Assembly (NCBI GenBank): GCA_963810775.1
Contig: CAWEOT010000015.1
Location: 248,001-312,000, forward strand
Direction of reading: 5' to 3'
DNA: 64,000 bases
From: DATBVX01 sp963810775
Lineage (GTDB): Bacteria; Pseudomonadota; Gammaproteobacteria; Steroidobacterales; Steroidobacteraceae
This document shows positions 37,647 through 45,946 of the stretch, in pieces (within the stretch, counting starts at the first letter, position 1; every line of letters starts with the position of its first letter). The notes below the pieces were generated by a model. That model was not told the DNA's origin and did no database searches. It saw only the letters and a list, made by a program, of their open reading frames with translations. The translations under genes and the position numbers were made by a program.

Positions 37647-39008
37647 CTACAGGGAACGCAGGAAGTTCAGCACGTCCTGCCGGCTGCGTGCCGGCAACGC
37701 ATTGAACTGGGCAACCACCTGGTTCGCTTCCGATGGACCGAATTGCCGGTTTCCGCCGCTAGCGTGTGCCTGGATGGCCTCTGCCAGGTCCTTGGTGCGG
37801 CCATCGTGCAGGAAGAAGATGCGCTGACCGAGCCCCCAGAGCGGCGCGGTGCGGAACTCGTCTCCGGCGGCCGAGCCCTGCACGATGTTGTCGGCAAGTC
37901 CCGGTCCCATTCGATGCAAGCCCAGATCGGAGAACAGGTTGGCATTTTGATTGCGAAGCGCCGGGACCGCTGCGTTGCCGGTCGGCAGCGTCGGCGTGTG
38001 ACACTGACCGCAGCCAACATTCATGAACGCACTCTTGCCATTCGCGATCGAGGTGCTGCCGCCGGGCGTGGTGGTGGACGGCGTCGGCGGTGCGAGGAAG
38101 CGCATGAAGAAGGCGAACTTCTCTACGCCACTGACCGACTCGACACCGCTGGGGCCATCAAGCGTACTGACGTCGTTCGGCAGTTCGGCATGCTGGCAGT
38201 CGCTGTTTTCGTCACGCTCGGACTGGAACAGTTCGTTGCTGATGCCCATTTCCACGTTGTAGGCCTCGCCCGAGAACACCATCAACGACTTGTTCTGCGC
38301 CTTCCACCCGAAGCGTTGGACCGTACCGTCATTGCCGCTGCGATTTGGCCGGCCGGAAATTCCCAAGCGGGCTTTGGTAGCAGAGTTGGCGTTGAGATTG
38401 GCGAGGATCACGCTGTCCGGGATCACCTCCATCAGGCCGGCGCCGAATACGGGTGTTGGAATGCGAAAGATGACATTGTTGCGCGCGACCTGTCGTTCGA
38501 AGTCATCCTGTTTAATTCTGCAGTTGCCGGCATTGCCCGTGCCGTCGTTGCGCCCGTTGATGACGAACAGCGCGTGCACGCCGCCGTCGCGTTCGCCACT
38601 GGCTGTGAACTTGAAGCGCGCCTCACGCACCGGGCCATCCGCCTTGATGAACGAGGGCAGGGTATTGCGAGTGCCAAACGCGCTGGCGACCGCGACCTGC
38701 GGGTTCACCGCAGGCGAAGAGCCCCCGACCGCCGGTGCCGCATGGCAGCCCCCGCATCCGTCCAGGTTGAAGCGGGGTCCAAAGCCCTCTTCGAGCATTT
38801 CCGCCTCATTAAAATCGTCAAGTCCCGCATCGAAGTAAGTCGTCTCGTAACCTCGCAATCCTGGAAGGGCTTCGCCCGCGCCGGGATCACCCCCGCGTAC
38901 CCCCGGATCCTGCACGGCTGGATCGCGCGCGAAACTGCCGTCCGCAAAGGCGCCCGTGCACACGAGCGCACTCGTCGCTACAAGGATCTGCAGCTTGCTT
39001 CTATTCAC
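37647..39008 (-). CDS. Exported di-heme c-type cytochrome (DUF1111/DHOR family)
   Basis: A 453-residue exported protein with a signal peptide ending near GAFADG and two heme-attachment motifs, CGGCH near residue 85 and CGQCH in the C-terminal third. This layout fits the di-heme oxidoreductase-like family (PF06537), distantly related to MauG and bacterial di-heme peroxidases. Its partner and substrate are unknown. A cyclic-di-GMP-I riboswitch lies in its 5' leader on the same strand, about 150 nucleotides before the start, so expression probably responds to cyclic di-GMP. Confidence 0.88.
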   Translation of the reverse strand: MNRSKLQILVATSALVCTGAFADGSFARDPAVQDPGVRGGDPGAGEALPGLRGYETTYFDAGLDDFNEAEMLEEGFGPRFNLDGCGGCHAAPAVGGSSPAVNPQVAVASAFGTRNTLPSFIKADGPVREARFKFTASGERDGGVHALFVINGRNDGTGNAGNCRIKQDDFERQVARNNVIFRIPTPVFGAGLMEVIPDSVILANLNANSATKARLGISGRPNRSGNDGTVQRFGWKAQNKSLMVFSGEAYNVEMGISNELFQSERDENSDCQHAELPNDVSTLDGPSGVESVSGVEKFAFFMRFLAPPTPSTTTPGGSTSIANGKSAFMNVGCGQCHTPTLPTGNAAVPALRNQNANLFSDLGLHRMGPGLADNIVQGSAAGDEFRTAPLWGLGQRIFFLHDGRTKDLAEAIQAHASGGNRQFGPSEANQVVAQFNALPARSRQDVLNFLRSL

Positions 39009-39158
39009 GATTGAGTCCCCCTGTTCGTGAAGGGCCGTAGCGTTGCGATACGGCCGTCAGCCGGGCGTGCGAAGCCGACTGGAATGAGGGACAGACAGTG
39101 GGGTACCAAAAAGGCGGCCCCGCGCAGGTGATGAGCCCGAGCGAGGGAATCGGTCGCG

Positions 39159-39246
39159 CGTTGGCAACCCCGCTGTCTTGGGAAATTTTCCCTGCAGACC
39201 GGTGGCTTTGCGTCCCCACCTCGCGGTGGGTTTGCCCTTTACAACG
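39159..39246 (-). ncRNA. Cyclic-di-GMP-I (GEMM-I) riboswitch aptamer
   Basis: Read on the minus strand, the 88 bases contain all hallmarks of the class: an outer stem CGUUG/CAACG, AGGGCAAACCC, a stem closed by a GCGA tetraloop (GNRA), GGACGCAAAGCC, a second stem with a GGGAAA/UUUCCC tip, and AGCGGGGUUGCC. The GGG of AGGGCAAAC has the G usually associated with cyclic-di-GMP; the related cGAMP-selective subtype has A there. The leader downstream (39009-39158) must hold the expression platform; a T-rich spot at 39108-39112 is visible but no clear terminator stem was found. Confidence 0.93.
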
Positions 39247-39556
39247 TCTCCCGTGTCGCGAGCGGTTGCCTGGTCATCCCCGAACCTGAGAGCACATGAA
39301 AAGAAAGTCCGTTTACTCTCAGACCGTCGCGAGCACCTGAGAAAATGAGCAAGAAATATGCCGTAACTTTTTCAATTGGGGTTTCGCGTCCAAGTCATTG
39401 AGTCTGCGTCGCAGCGAGGCGCACAACATTCAGCTTCAGAAAGTTTTCGTAGGACAACTGTCGCCCGATTCCGACGTCCATTCCGCGCTATTCAGATAAC
39501 GCATTGATTCAAGGGTGACAGCGTTGTCGCTGTCGCGCGACGTCAGAGAGTGCGGC
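39247..39556. other. Intergenic stretch upstream of the riboswitch
   Basis: About 310 bp between the hemN stop and the riboswitch. It should contain the cytochrome promoter, but no convincing -35/-10 pair was found. A 7-bp inverted repeat CTGAGAG/CTCTCAG lies near 39286-39322. No gene is supported here. Confidence 0.6.
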
Positions 39557-40924
39557 TCACACAGTGCCGCTGAAGAGCTGTGCACTCGGTGCTCGGCGCG
39601 CCAGCCGCGCATCGAACGCCATGCACACATTGCGGATGAACGCGCGGCCGCGTTCCGTCACGGCGCAACTTTCTTCATCGAGCGTGACGAGTTCATCGCG
39701 CACGAGCTCGCGCAACCGCTCGGGAATCGAGCGCAAGTGCTCGTGAGCGGCAGCTACGCCGTCCCACCGCGTATGAAAACGGGTCATCAGCTCAAGGATC
39801 AGTCGCCGCAACACCAGGTCTTCGGCGTCCAGGAGATGACCGCGCAGGATGGGCAGTTCGCCGCGACGAACCCGTTCCTGGTAAGGCTCGACGGTCTTTT
39901 CGTTCTGTATGAACGCGGTCCAGGCGTCGCCAATCGCCGAAACACCCAGGCCGACCAGCGGCGCGACGTGCCGGGAGGTGTAACCCATGAAGTTGCGATG
40001 CAGAGTCGACGTACGCACGGCTTGTGCCAGTGAGTCGCTGTCGAGCGCGAAATGATCCATACCGATTTCGTGATAACCGGCGCTCTCCAGAATCTCCCGG
40101 CCAAGTTCATACAGGGCGCGCTTGGCGTTGCCCTGCGGCAAGTCCGATTCGGTGAAGCGACGCTGGCTGGGTTTGATCCACGGCACGTGCGCGTAGGCGT
40201 AGAAGGCGATCCGGTCGGGCCGCAGCCGCGTGACCGCCGCGAGCGTCTGTTCGATCGACGTCAGAGTCTGCAGGGGCAGTCCGTAGATCAGGTCGTAGTT
40301 GATGCTGGTGAAGCCAAGCTCCCGCGCACTCTCCGTCAACAGCCGGACCTGTTCCTCGCTCTGCACGCGATTCACGATGTCCTGCACCTGCGGATCGAAA
40401 TCCTGAATGCCCAAGCTCAGACGTCGAAAACCGGCGGCGCGCAGCGTCGCGAGCTGCTCCGGCGTCGTCACACGCGGATCGGCCTCGACAGAGAATTCCG
40501 CATCCGCGACCAGTGAGCTTCTTGCCAGGAGCCCGTCCATGAGGAAACGCAGCTCTTCGGAGTTGAGGAATGTGGGCGTGCCCCCGCCGAGGTGAATGTC
40601 GGCGATGGCGGCCTTATCAACACCAAGGAGTTGCAGGTACAGAGCCCATTCGCTCAGCACTGCTTCGAGATACGGACGAGCAATGGCACGGTTGCGCGTG
40701 ATACGCGTGTTGCAGCCACAATAAGTGCACAGCGAACGACAGAAGGGGATGTGGACGTAAACGGCGGCTCCAGGACCCTGCGAGCCCAGTGATGCGGCTC
40801 GCAGCGCATCGATCCACTGCGCCTGCGACGGGCTGCGTTCCCAGTACGGAACCGTCGGATAGCTGGTGTAGCGCGGGCCCGGAACGTTGTACTTGGCGAG
40901 CAGCGCGGAAAAGTCTTGATTCAC
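39557..40924 (-). CDS. hemN: Oxygen-independent coproporphyrinogen III oxidase
   Basis: A 455-residue radical-SAM enzyme that converts coproporphyrinogen III to protoporphyrinogen IX without oxygen. The cluster motif is CRSLCTYCGCN (CxxxCxxC), preceded by AAVYVHIPF, and the HemN-specific PGPRYTSYPTVPYW is at the N terminus, which separates it from HemW. It begins with GTG at 40924, overlapping the hemE stop (GTGA). It is the last gene of the eight-gene heme operon. Confidence 0.95.
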   Translation of the reverse strand: MNQDFSALLAKYNVPGPRYTSYPTVPYWERSPSQAQWIDALRAASLGSQGPGAAVYVHIPFCRSLCTYCGCNTRITRNRAIARPYLEAVLSEWALYLQLLGVDKAAIADIHLGGGTPTFLNSEELRFLMDGLLARSSLVADAEFSVEADPRVTTPEQLATLRAAGFRRLSLGIQDFDPQVQDIVNRVQSEEQVRLLTESARELGFTSINYDLIYGLPLQTLTSIEQTLAAVTRLRPDRIAFYAYAHVPWIKPSQRRFTESDLPQGNAKRALYELGREILESAGYHEIGMDHFALDSDSLAQAVRTSTLHRNFMGYTSRHVAPLVGLGVSAIGDAWTAFIQNEKTVEPYQERVRRGELPILRGHLLDAEDLVLRRLILELMTRFHTRWDGVAAAHEHLRSIPERLRELVRDELVTLDEESCAVTERGRAFIRNVCMAFDARLARRAPSAQLFSGTV

Positions 40925-41961
40925 GTGAATAGCTCGTGCTGCAGGTCGATGAAAAGCCGCACGTGGTTCTCCGGCGTCTCGGGAAGCACACCGTGTCCCA
41001 GGCCGCAGATCCAGCCGCGGCGCTTCACTGGCGGCAGGGCTGCGATCGGTGCGAAAAAGCGCTCGACACTGCGCAGAAAGTCCGCCTCGGGAAGGAGCAA
41101 GGCATGTGGGTCGAGATTGCCCTGGATCGCCCAACGATCTCCGAATTCATCGAGCACTTTCGCCAGCGGTGTCTTCCAGTCAACGCCCAAGCCATCGATC
41201 CTGATGTCGGCAAGCATCCGCCAGTGGCCGGCATCAGTGCCCTTGGAGTAATAAAGGATGCGCACGTCAGGGCACTGACGTCGCACTTCCTCCACCACGG
41301 CTCGCAGCTGCGGGACCACCCAGCGATCAAACGCCTGCGGGCCGAGTTCGCCCGCGCACGTGTCGAGCACCGCGACGCAGTCCGCTCCGGCCCGCCATTG
41401 GAGGAGAATGTTCTCGGTCAGCAGGGGGAGAAGCTTCTCGCAAAACCCGGCGTAGCGACCATCCGCGAGACCGGCGTGTGCAATGCCGATATCTCCCTGA
41501 TGAGACCCAGCGGCGGCATAGAAGAACAAAGTGAGTGGCCCGCCGACGAATCCCAGCAACCCCTTGGTGCTCGGCAACCGTGCGCGAATAGCTCGCAGCG
41601 CTGACGCCTGAAATTCCAGCATCGAAATACTCTTCTCGGTGAGCGCCAGGCGCTGCACGTCGTCTCGGTCGCGCACGTGCCAGCCGAGCTTCGGTGCGGG
41701 CTCGTAACTCAGGGGCATGCCCAGCGCTTCGAGCGGGAAAAGCAGGTCCGAGAACAGGATTGCTGCGTCGAAATCGAAGTCTTTGATCGGACCGAGCGTC
41801 ACCTCGGTGGCGAGGGTCGTGTCCTTGCACAGGTCTTCGAAGGAATGACGTGCGCGCAGCTGGCGGTAGTGATTGTGATAGCGGCCCGCCTGGCGCATGA
41901 GCCATACCGGGGGGCGCGACGTGTTGCTGCGCTCGAGTGCGGACTGGAACAGGTTCTTCAC
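40921..41961 (-). CDS. hemE: Uroporphyrinogen decarboxylase
   Basis: A 346-residue enzyme converting uroporphyrinogen III to coproporphyrinogen III. Signatures are PPVWLMRQAGRYHNHYR near the N terminus (with the Arg-containing substrate loop), FDFDAAILFSDLLFPLEALG with the catalytic Asp, and GFVGGPLTLF. It overlaps the response regulator upstream by 4 bp and hemN downstream by 4 bp. Confidence 0.97.
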   Translation of the reverse strand: MKNLFQSALERSNTSRPPVWLMRQAGRYHNHYRQLRARHSFEDLCKDTTLATEVTLGPIKDFDFDAAILFSDLLFPLEALGMPLSYEPAPKLGWHVRDRDDVQRLALTEKSISMLEFQASALRAIRARLPSTKGLLGFVGGPLTLFFYAAAGSHQGDIGIAHAGLADGRYAGFCEKLLPLLTENILLQWRAGADCVAVLDTCAGELGPQAFDRWVVPQLRAVVEEVRRQCPDVRILYYSKGTDAGHWRMLADIRIDGLGVDWKTPLAKVLDEFGDRWAIQGNLDPHALLLPEADFLRSVERFFAPIAALPPVKRRGWICGLGHGVLPETPENHVRLFIDLQHELFT

Positions 41962-42683
41962 TGGGGCGCCTCACGCACGGCCGTGGTGTCAAGCTGATAG
42001 CCGACACCGCGGACGCTGCGAATCACCTGCGGCGCGGCCGGGTCGGGCTCGATCAAGCGTCGGAGCCGCACAATGAAATTATCCACCGTGCGCGGGGTCG
42101 GAAATTCGTCGGGAGCCCATGCGCGATCGAGAATCTCGTCGCGTGCCAGCACAGCACCCTGCTTTTCGAGCAGTAACGTCAGCACTGCGCACTCTTTATG
42201 CGTGAGCGACACCTTCTCGTCGCCCGAGGTCGCCTCCATGCGCTTCAGGTCGATGCGTGCGCGTCCAACGAGCAGCGGTTGTTCGTACTTCGTTTCCGCG
42301 CTCGCGAGGAGCTTTGCGCGGCGCAAGGCATTCTCAATGCGCAGTAACAGTTCCTTGTAGTGGAACGGCTTGACGATGTAATCCTCGGCGCCGAGCTCAA
42401 GACCGCGTACACGGTCATCGGGCGTGCCGAAGGCCGTGAGGAAGACGATGGCAGTCCTTGGATGACGCTTGCGCAAGGTGGCGGCAAGGTCGAAGCCCGA
42501 CTGATCCGGCAGTCCGACATCCAGAAGCGCCAGGTCGAAGGGCGGACCAGCGCTCGCATTCAGTGCTTCGCCTGCGTTATGCGCCCACTCGATGGTGTGC
42601 CCCTCGGCAGTGAGGCGTTCGGTCAGCGTGCGGCCGACGTTCGGTTCGTCCTCGACCACCAGGATGCGGGCCGAGTTGTTCAT
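41958..42683 (-). CDS. OmpR/PhoB-family response regulator within the heme operon
   Basis: A 241-residue regulator: receiver domain with acidic pocket Glu11/Asp12/Glu13, phosphoacceptor Asp55 (LALLDVGLPD), switch Thr in FLTAFG and Lys in IVKPFHY, then a winged-helix DNA-binding domain (TVDNFIVRLRRLIEPDP, VRGVGYQLD). It overlaps hemE by 4 bp and the kinase gene by 4 bp, so it is made together with the heme enzymes. Targets are unknown; control of its own operon is a natural hypothesis. Confidence 0.93.
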   Translation of the reverse strand: MNNSARILVVEDEPNVGRTLTERLTAEGHTIEWAHNAGEALNASAGPPFDLALLDVGLPDQSGFDLAATLRKRHPRTAIVFLTAFGTPDDRVRGLELGAEDYIVKPFHYKELLLRIENALRRAKLLASAETKYEQPLLVGRARIDLKRMEATSGDEKVSLTHKECAVLTLLLEKQGAVLARDEILDRAWAPDEFPTPRTVDNFIVRLRRLIEPDPAAPQVIRSVRGVGYQLDTTAVREAPQ

Positions 42684-43633
42684 GCCAGCTCCTCTGCGCG
42701 GCGGAATATCAACCGGGTCTCAAATCCGGCACCGGGTCGGGAATTGTAAGTGGCATCGCCGCCCATGCGTCGCATCAGCATGCGAATCAGGTACAACCCG
42801 ACACCGGCGCCCTGCGACCGGTCACCACGGAAGAAGAGCGTGCCAAGCTGCAGCGTGTCGCCGCTGAATCCGCGACCCTGGTCCGCAAAACTCACGGTCA
42901 CCGTGCTCGGCTCGCCGGCGATGGCGATGTGTGCCCGTGCGGGAGTTGCCTGGGCATGGCGCAATGTATTCTCGATGAGGTTGCGCACGATCACCTTGAG
43001 TGCATTGCGGTCCGCGAGCACCAATGCCTCATCAGCGTCGTCTGCTTGCTGCAGCTCGACATCGAGTGCGCTGCCTTCTGCTTTTACACCTTCGACCTGG
43101 CGTTCCAGCCAGGCACGAATCGGCAGCGGCTGCAGATCGAGCGCGCCGCCGCCTTCGAGGCGTGCAAGCTCGAGCGTCTTCTCCACCTGGGCCTCGAGAC
43201 GGCTTGTGTCTTCGAGCAATCGGCGGACCAAGGGACTTCCCGAGCCGGCGTCCGCCAGCGATTCAGCCTGCAGTCGAATGCTGGTAAGGGGTGTCCGCAA
43301 CTCATGCGTGACCGAGGCGAAGAATGCTTGCGAGGCACGGGTGCGGCGCTGATCGCGCAGGTAGAGCCAAAGAAGCGATACGGACAGTCCCGTTAAGAGC
43401 ACTAGCAGCGTCCCGCCTTCCCACACCAGCATGCGCTGAGTCACCTGCCACTGTTCATGAGCGGCCGAACTGTTCTGATCGACGAGTTGCTGCAGCTCCT
43501 CGATCTTGACGGCTTGTCGATGCACGACCCAGCCCCACCAGATCATCAACGCGAACAGCAGCAGCAGCCACAGCGTTGCAACCAGCAGCAGCCAGCGCAG
43601 GCCTCGCTGGGCGGTGATGATTCGCGCGCTCAT
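42680..43633 (-). CDS. Membrane histidine kinase within the heme operon
   Basis: A 317-residue sensor kinase. Two membrane helices (about residues 13-37 and 71-92) bracket a short, roughly 35-residue periplasmic loop with no recognisable sensor domain. The phosphorylated His is His110 in ASVTHELRTPL, the N box is IVRNLIENTLRHA, and the G boxes are ADQGRGFSG and GAGVGLYLI. ATG 43633 is used. With so little extracytoplasmic sequence it may sense membrane state, redox status or a protein partner. It pairs with the adjacent response regulator. Confidence 0.92.
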   Translation of the reverse strand: MSARIITAQRGLRWLLLVATLWLLLLFALMIWWGWVVHRQAVKIEELQQLVDQNSSAAHEQWQVTQRMLVWEGGTLLVLLTGLSVSLLWLYLRDQRRTRASQAFFASVTHELRTPLTSIRLQAESLADAGSGSPLVRRLLEDTSRLEAQVEKTLELARLEGGGALDLQPLPIRAWLERQVEGVKAEGSALDVELQQADDADEALVLADRNALKVIVRNLIENTLRHAQATPARAHIAIAGEPSTVTVSFADQGRGFSGDTLQLGTLFFRGDRSQGAGVGLYLIRMLMRRMGGDATYNSRPGAGFETRLIFRRAEELA

Positions 43634-43640
43634 CGCAGCC

Positions 43641-44948
43641 TCATGCAGCGGAGCGCGCGGCGAGCGCCGCTTCGAAAGCGGATACGAGCTGATCGAGATC
43701 CGCGTGGCTGTGCGCCGTGGAGAGGAAAGCGACCTCGAAACCGCTTGGTGCGAGGTAGATGCCGCGCTCGAGCAGCGCATGGAACAATGTCGCGAAGCGT
43801 TCGCGCTGTGCTCCCGGAATGGATTCAACACAACGCACGAGCGTCCCTGGAGGATTGAGCTTGCCGGCTGCCAGCCAGAAAAGTGATCCGTCACGCTGCA
43901 GTTGCAATTCCTCTCCTGCCTTCGCGATCACCGATTGCAATGCGTCGGCGAGTTCCGTTCCGCGGCGCTCGAGCACCGCGTAGGGCGAATGGGATTCGAG
44001 CTTGCTCAACGTTGCGAGACCGGCGGCCATGGCGACGGGATTCGCACTCAATGTCCCCGCCTGGTAGACGGGCCCGACGGGCGCAATTTGTTCCATCAGG
44101 TCGCGCCGGCCGCCGAAGGCCCCGACGGGGAAGCCCCCACCGATGACCTTGCCGTAGGTCACGAGGTCCGGCTTCACGCCGAGTCGTTCCGCCATCCCGC
44201 CTAAGGCGACACGAAAGCCGCTGATGACTTCATCGAAAATCACCAGTGCGCCGTTGTCGCGCGCGAGCTGTACCAGCTCGTGTATGAACTCGGGGCGTTG
44301 TGGCAGCAAGCCATAGTTCGCGGGAAGAGGTTCGATGATCACCGCGGCGATGGTTTGGCCGTGCAGGGCGAATGCCTCGCGCAACGCGTCGGAATCGTCG
44401 AGTGGGACGACGAGGGTATTCGCCGCCGTTTCCTCGCTCACGCCTGCGCTGTCGGGGCTCGACGCTTCTGCAAGCCCTGAGCCTGCCTTGACGAGCATCG
44501 AGTCGACATGGCCGTGATAACAGCCATGAAACTTCAGAATGCGTGGTCGGCCGGTGGCGGCGCGTGCCAGGCGCAGCGCCGACATCACCGCCTCCGTGCC
44601 GGAATTGACGAAACGAATCTGCTCGACCCAGGGAATGCGCCGGCAGATCCACTCTGCCAGCTCCAGAGAGCCCGCCTCGGCGGCGCCATAGGTCCAGCCA
44701 CGGCTCATTGCGCTTTCGACTGCGGCGCGCACGTCCGGATCCTGGTGGCCGAAAATCAGTGGACCCCACGACATGCAGAAGTCGATGTAGATGTTGCCGT
44801 CGACGTCGATCAATCGGCTGCCGGCTGCTTCACGAATGAAGCGCGGCACGCCGCCGACGCCGCGAAAGGCGCGCACGGGAGAATGTACGCCACCCGGAGT
44901 AACCCGGCGTGCGCGTTCGAACAGGGCGGCGGAGCGCTCCGACTTCAT
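43641..44948 (-). CDS. hemL: Glutamate-1-semialdehyde 2,1-aminomutase
   Basis: A 435-residue PLP enzyme making 5-aminolevulinate from glutamate-1-semialdehyde. Clear signatures: RVTPGGVHSPVRAFRGVGG, the PLP-region VNSGTEAVMSALRLARA, FDEVISGFRV with the PLP-binding Asp, and the lysine-containing TYGKVIGGGFPVGAFGG. ATG 44948 overlaps the hemB stop (ATGA). The histidine kinase gene follows 7 bp later. Confidence 0.97.
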   Translation of the reverse strand: MKSERSAALFERARRVTPGGVHSPVRAFRGVGGVPRFIREAAGSRLIDVDGNIYIDFCMSWGPLIFGHQDPDVRAAVESAMSRGWTYGAAEAGSLELAEWICRRIPWVEQIRFVNSGTEAVMSALRLARAATGRPRILKFHGCYHGHVDSMLVKAGSGLAEASSPDSAGVSEETAANTLVVPLDDSDALREAFALHGQTIAAVIIEPLPANYGLLPQRPEFIHELVQLARDNGALVIFDEVISGFRVALGGMAERLGVKPDLVTYGKVIGGGFPVGAFGGRRDLMEQIAPVGPVYQAGTLSANPVAMAAGLATLSKLESHSPYAVLERRGTELADALQSVIAKAGEELQLQRDGSLFWLAAGKLNPPGTLVRCVESIPGAQRERFATLFHALLERGIYLAPSGFEVAFLSTAHSHADLDQLVSAFEAALAARSAA

Positions 44949-45946
44949 GCGCCGGACAACCAGCGGCGCGCGTGACGGGCGCCGTAGGTGATGATCATCG
45001 AAGCGCCGGCGCGCACGAATGCCGTCCAGCACTCGACATGAGCATTGGGTCCGTCCATCAGCTGTTGCGATGCCAGTGCCTCGAAGGCGCCGTACTCGCC
45101 ACTCACTTCGTAGACCGCCCAGGGTCGCGGAATGCGCGACGACAGGTCTTTCAGGATATCGAGGTAGGGGAGGCCGGGTTTGACCATCAGGATGTCCGCA
45201 CCTTCCTGGGCATCACGCTGCGAGCTGAGGTACGCATCGTCGGCACGCGCCGGATCGATCTGGTAGCTCGCGCGGTCCTTGAGCGCGGCACGCGGCGCCG
45301 AATCGGCCGCTTCACGAAACGGACCGTAAAAGCGCGAGTGAAACTTTGCGGAGTAGCTCATGAGGAGCGTGCGTTCGCATCCGCCGCCATCGAGCGCCTG
45401 GCGGATCGCGGCCACCCGCCCGTCCATCATGTCGCTCGGTGCGACGCAGTTGGCACCGGCCTGCGCATACTCGAGCGATGCGCGCGCCAGTTGCTCAACG
45501 CTCGCATCATTGATCACATGATCCTGTTCGCGATTGAGAACCCCGCAGTGACCATGGGAAGTGAAAGAGCACAGGCACACATCGACGGCAATCCACAGGT
45601 CCGCACCGAAGCGCTTGCGCAGCGCTTCGATCTGGTGAGCGGTGAAGTCAAAACGAATATCCACATCGCGCTTCTCGCCAGGCACACCGAAGAGCAGGAG
45701 CTTGTCAGTGCCCGCCTCCAGATCCTGGTCGACCTGCTTGAGCAGGCTGTCGGGGGTATCACGGTGTACGCCGGGAAGTCCTGGCACTGCCTCGCGACCA
45801 CGCAGGCCCTCGACGACGAAATGCGGCTGGATGAGCTGCGTCGCGGACACACGCACTTCGCGCGTCAGCTCGCGAATATGCCGATCCTGGCGCAACCGCC
45901 TCAGGGTCAGTCCGTAACGTGCATCGCCGGTTCGATCTGTAGCCAT
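44945..45946 (-). CDS. hemB: 5-aminolevulinate dehydratase (porphobilinogen synthase)
   Basis: A 333-residue enzyme condensing two 5-aminolevulinates into porphobilinogen. It has the zinc ligands in DVCLCSFTSHGHCG, the catalytic lysines in SYSAKFHSRFYGPFR and MVKPGLPYLDI, and the N-terminal RVSATQLIQPHFVVEG region. ATG 45946 gives a 40-bp overlap with the hemC-hemD fusion; a GTG three codons earlier is possible. The zinc-type cysteines are all present. Confidence 0.96.
   Translation of the reverse strand: MATDRTGDARYGLTLRRLRQDRHIRELTREVRVSATQLIQPHFVVEGLRGREAVPGLPGVHRDTPDSLLKQVDQDLEAGTDKLLLFGVPGEKRDVDIRFDFTAHQIEALRKRFGADLWIAVDVCLCSFTSHGHCGVLNREQDHVINDASVEQLARASLEYAQAGANCVAPSDMMDGRVAAIRQALDGGGCERTLLMSYSAKFHSRFYGPFREAADSAPRAALKDRASYQIDPARADDAYLSSQRDAQEGADILMVKPGLPYLDILKDLSSRIPRPWAVYEVSGEYGAFEALASQQLMDGPNAHVECWTAFVRAGASMIITYGARHARRWLSGA

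Noticed and set aside
37584..39014. Long plus-strand frame opposite the di-heme cytochrome
   Set aside because: The minus-strand frame has a signal peptide, two CxxCH motifs and a riboswitch leader; the plus frame has none.
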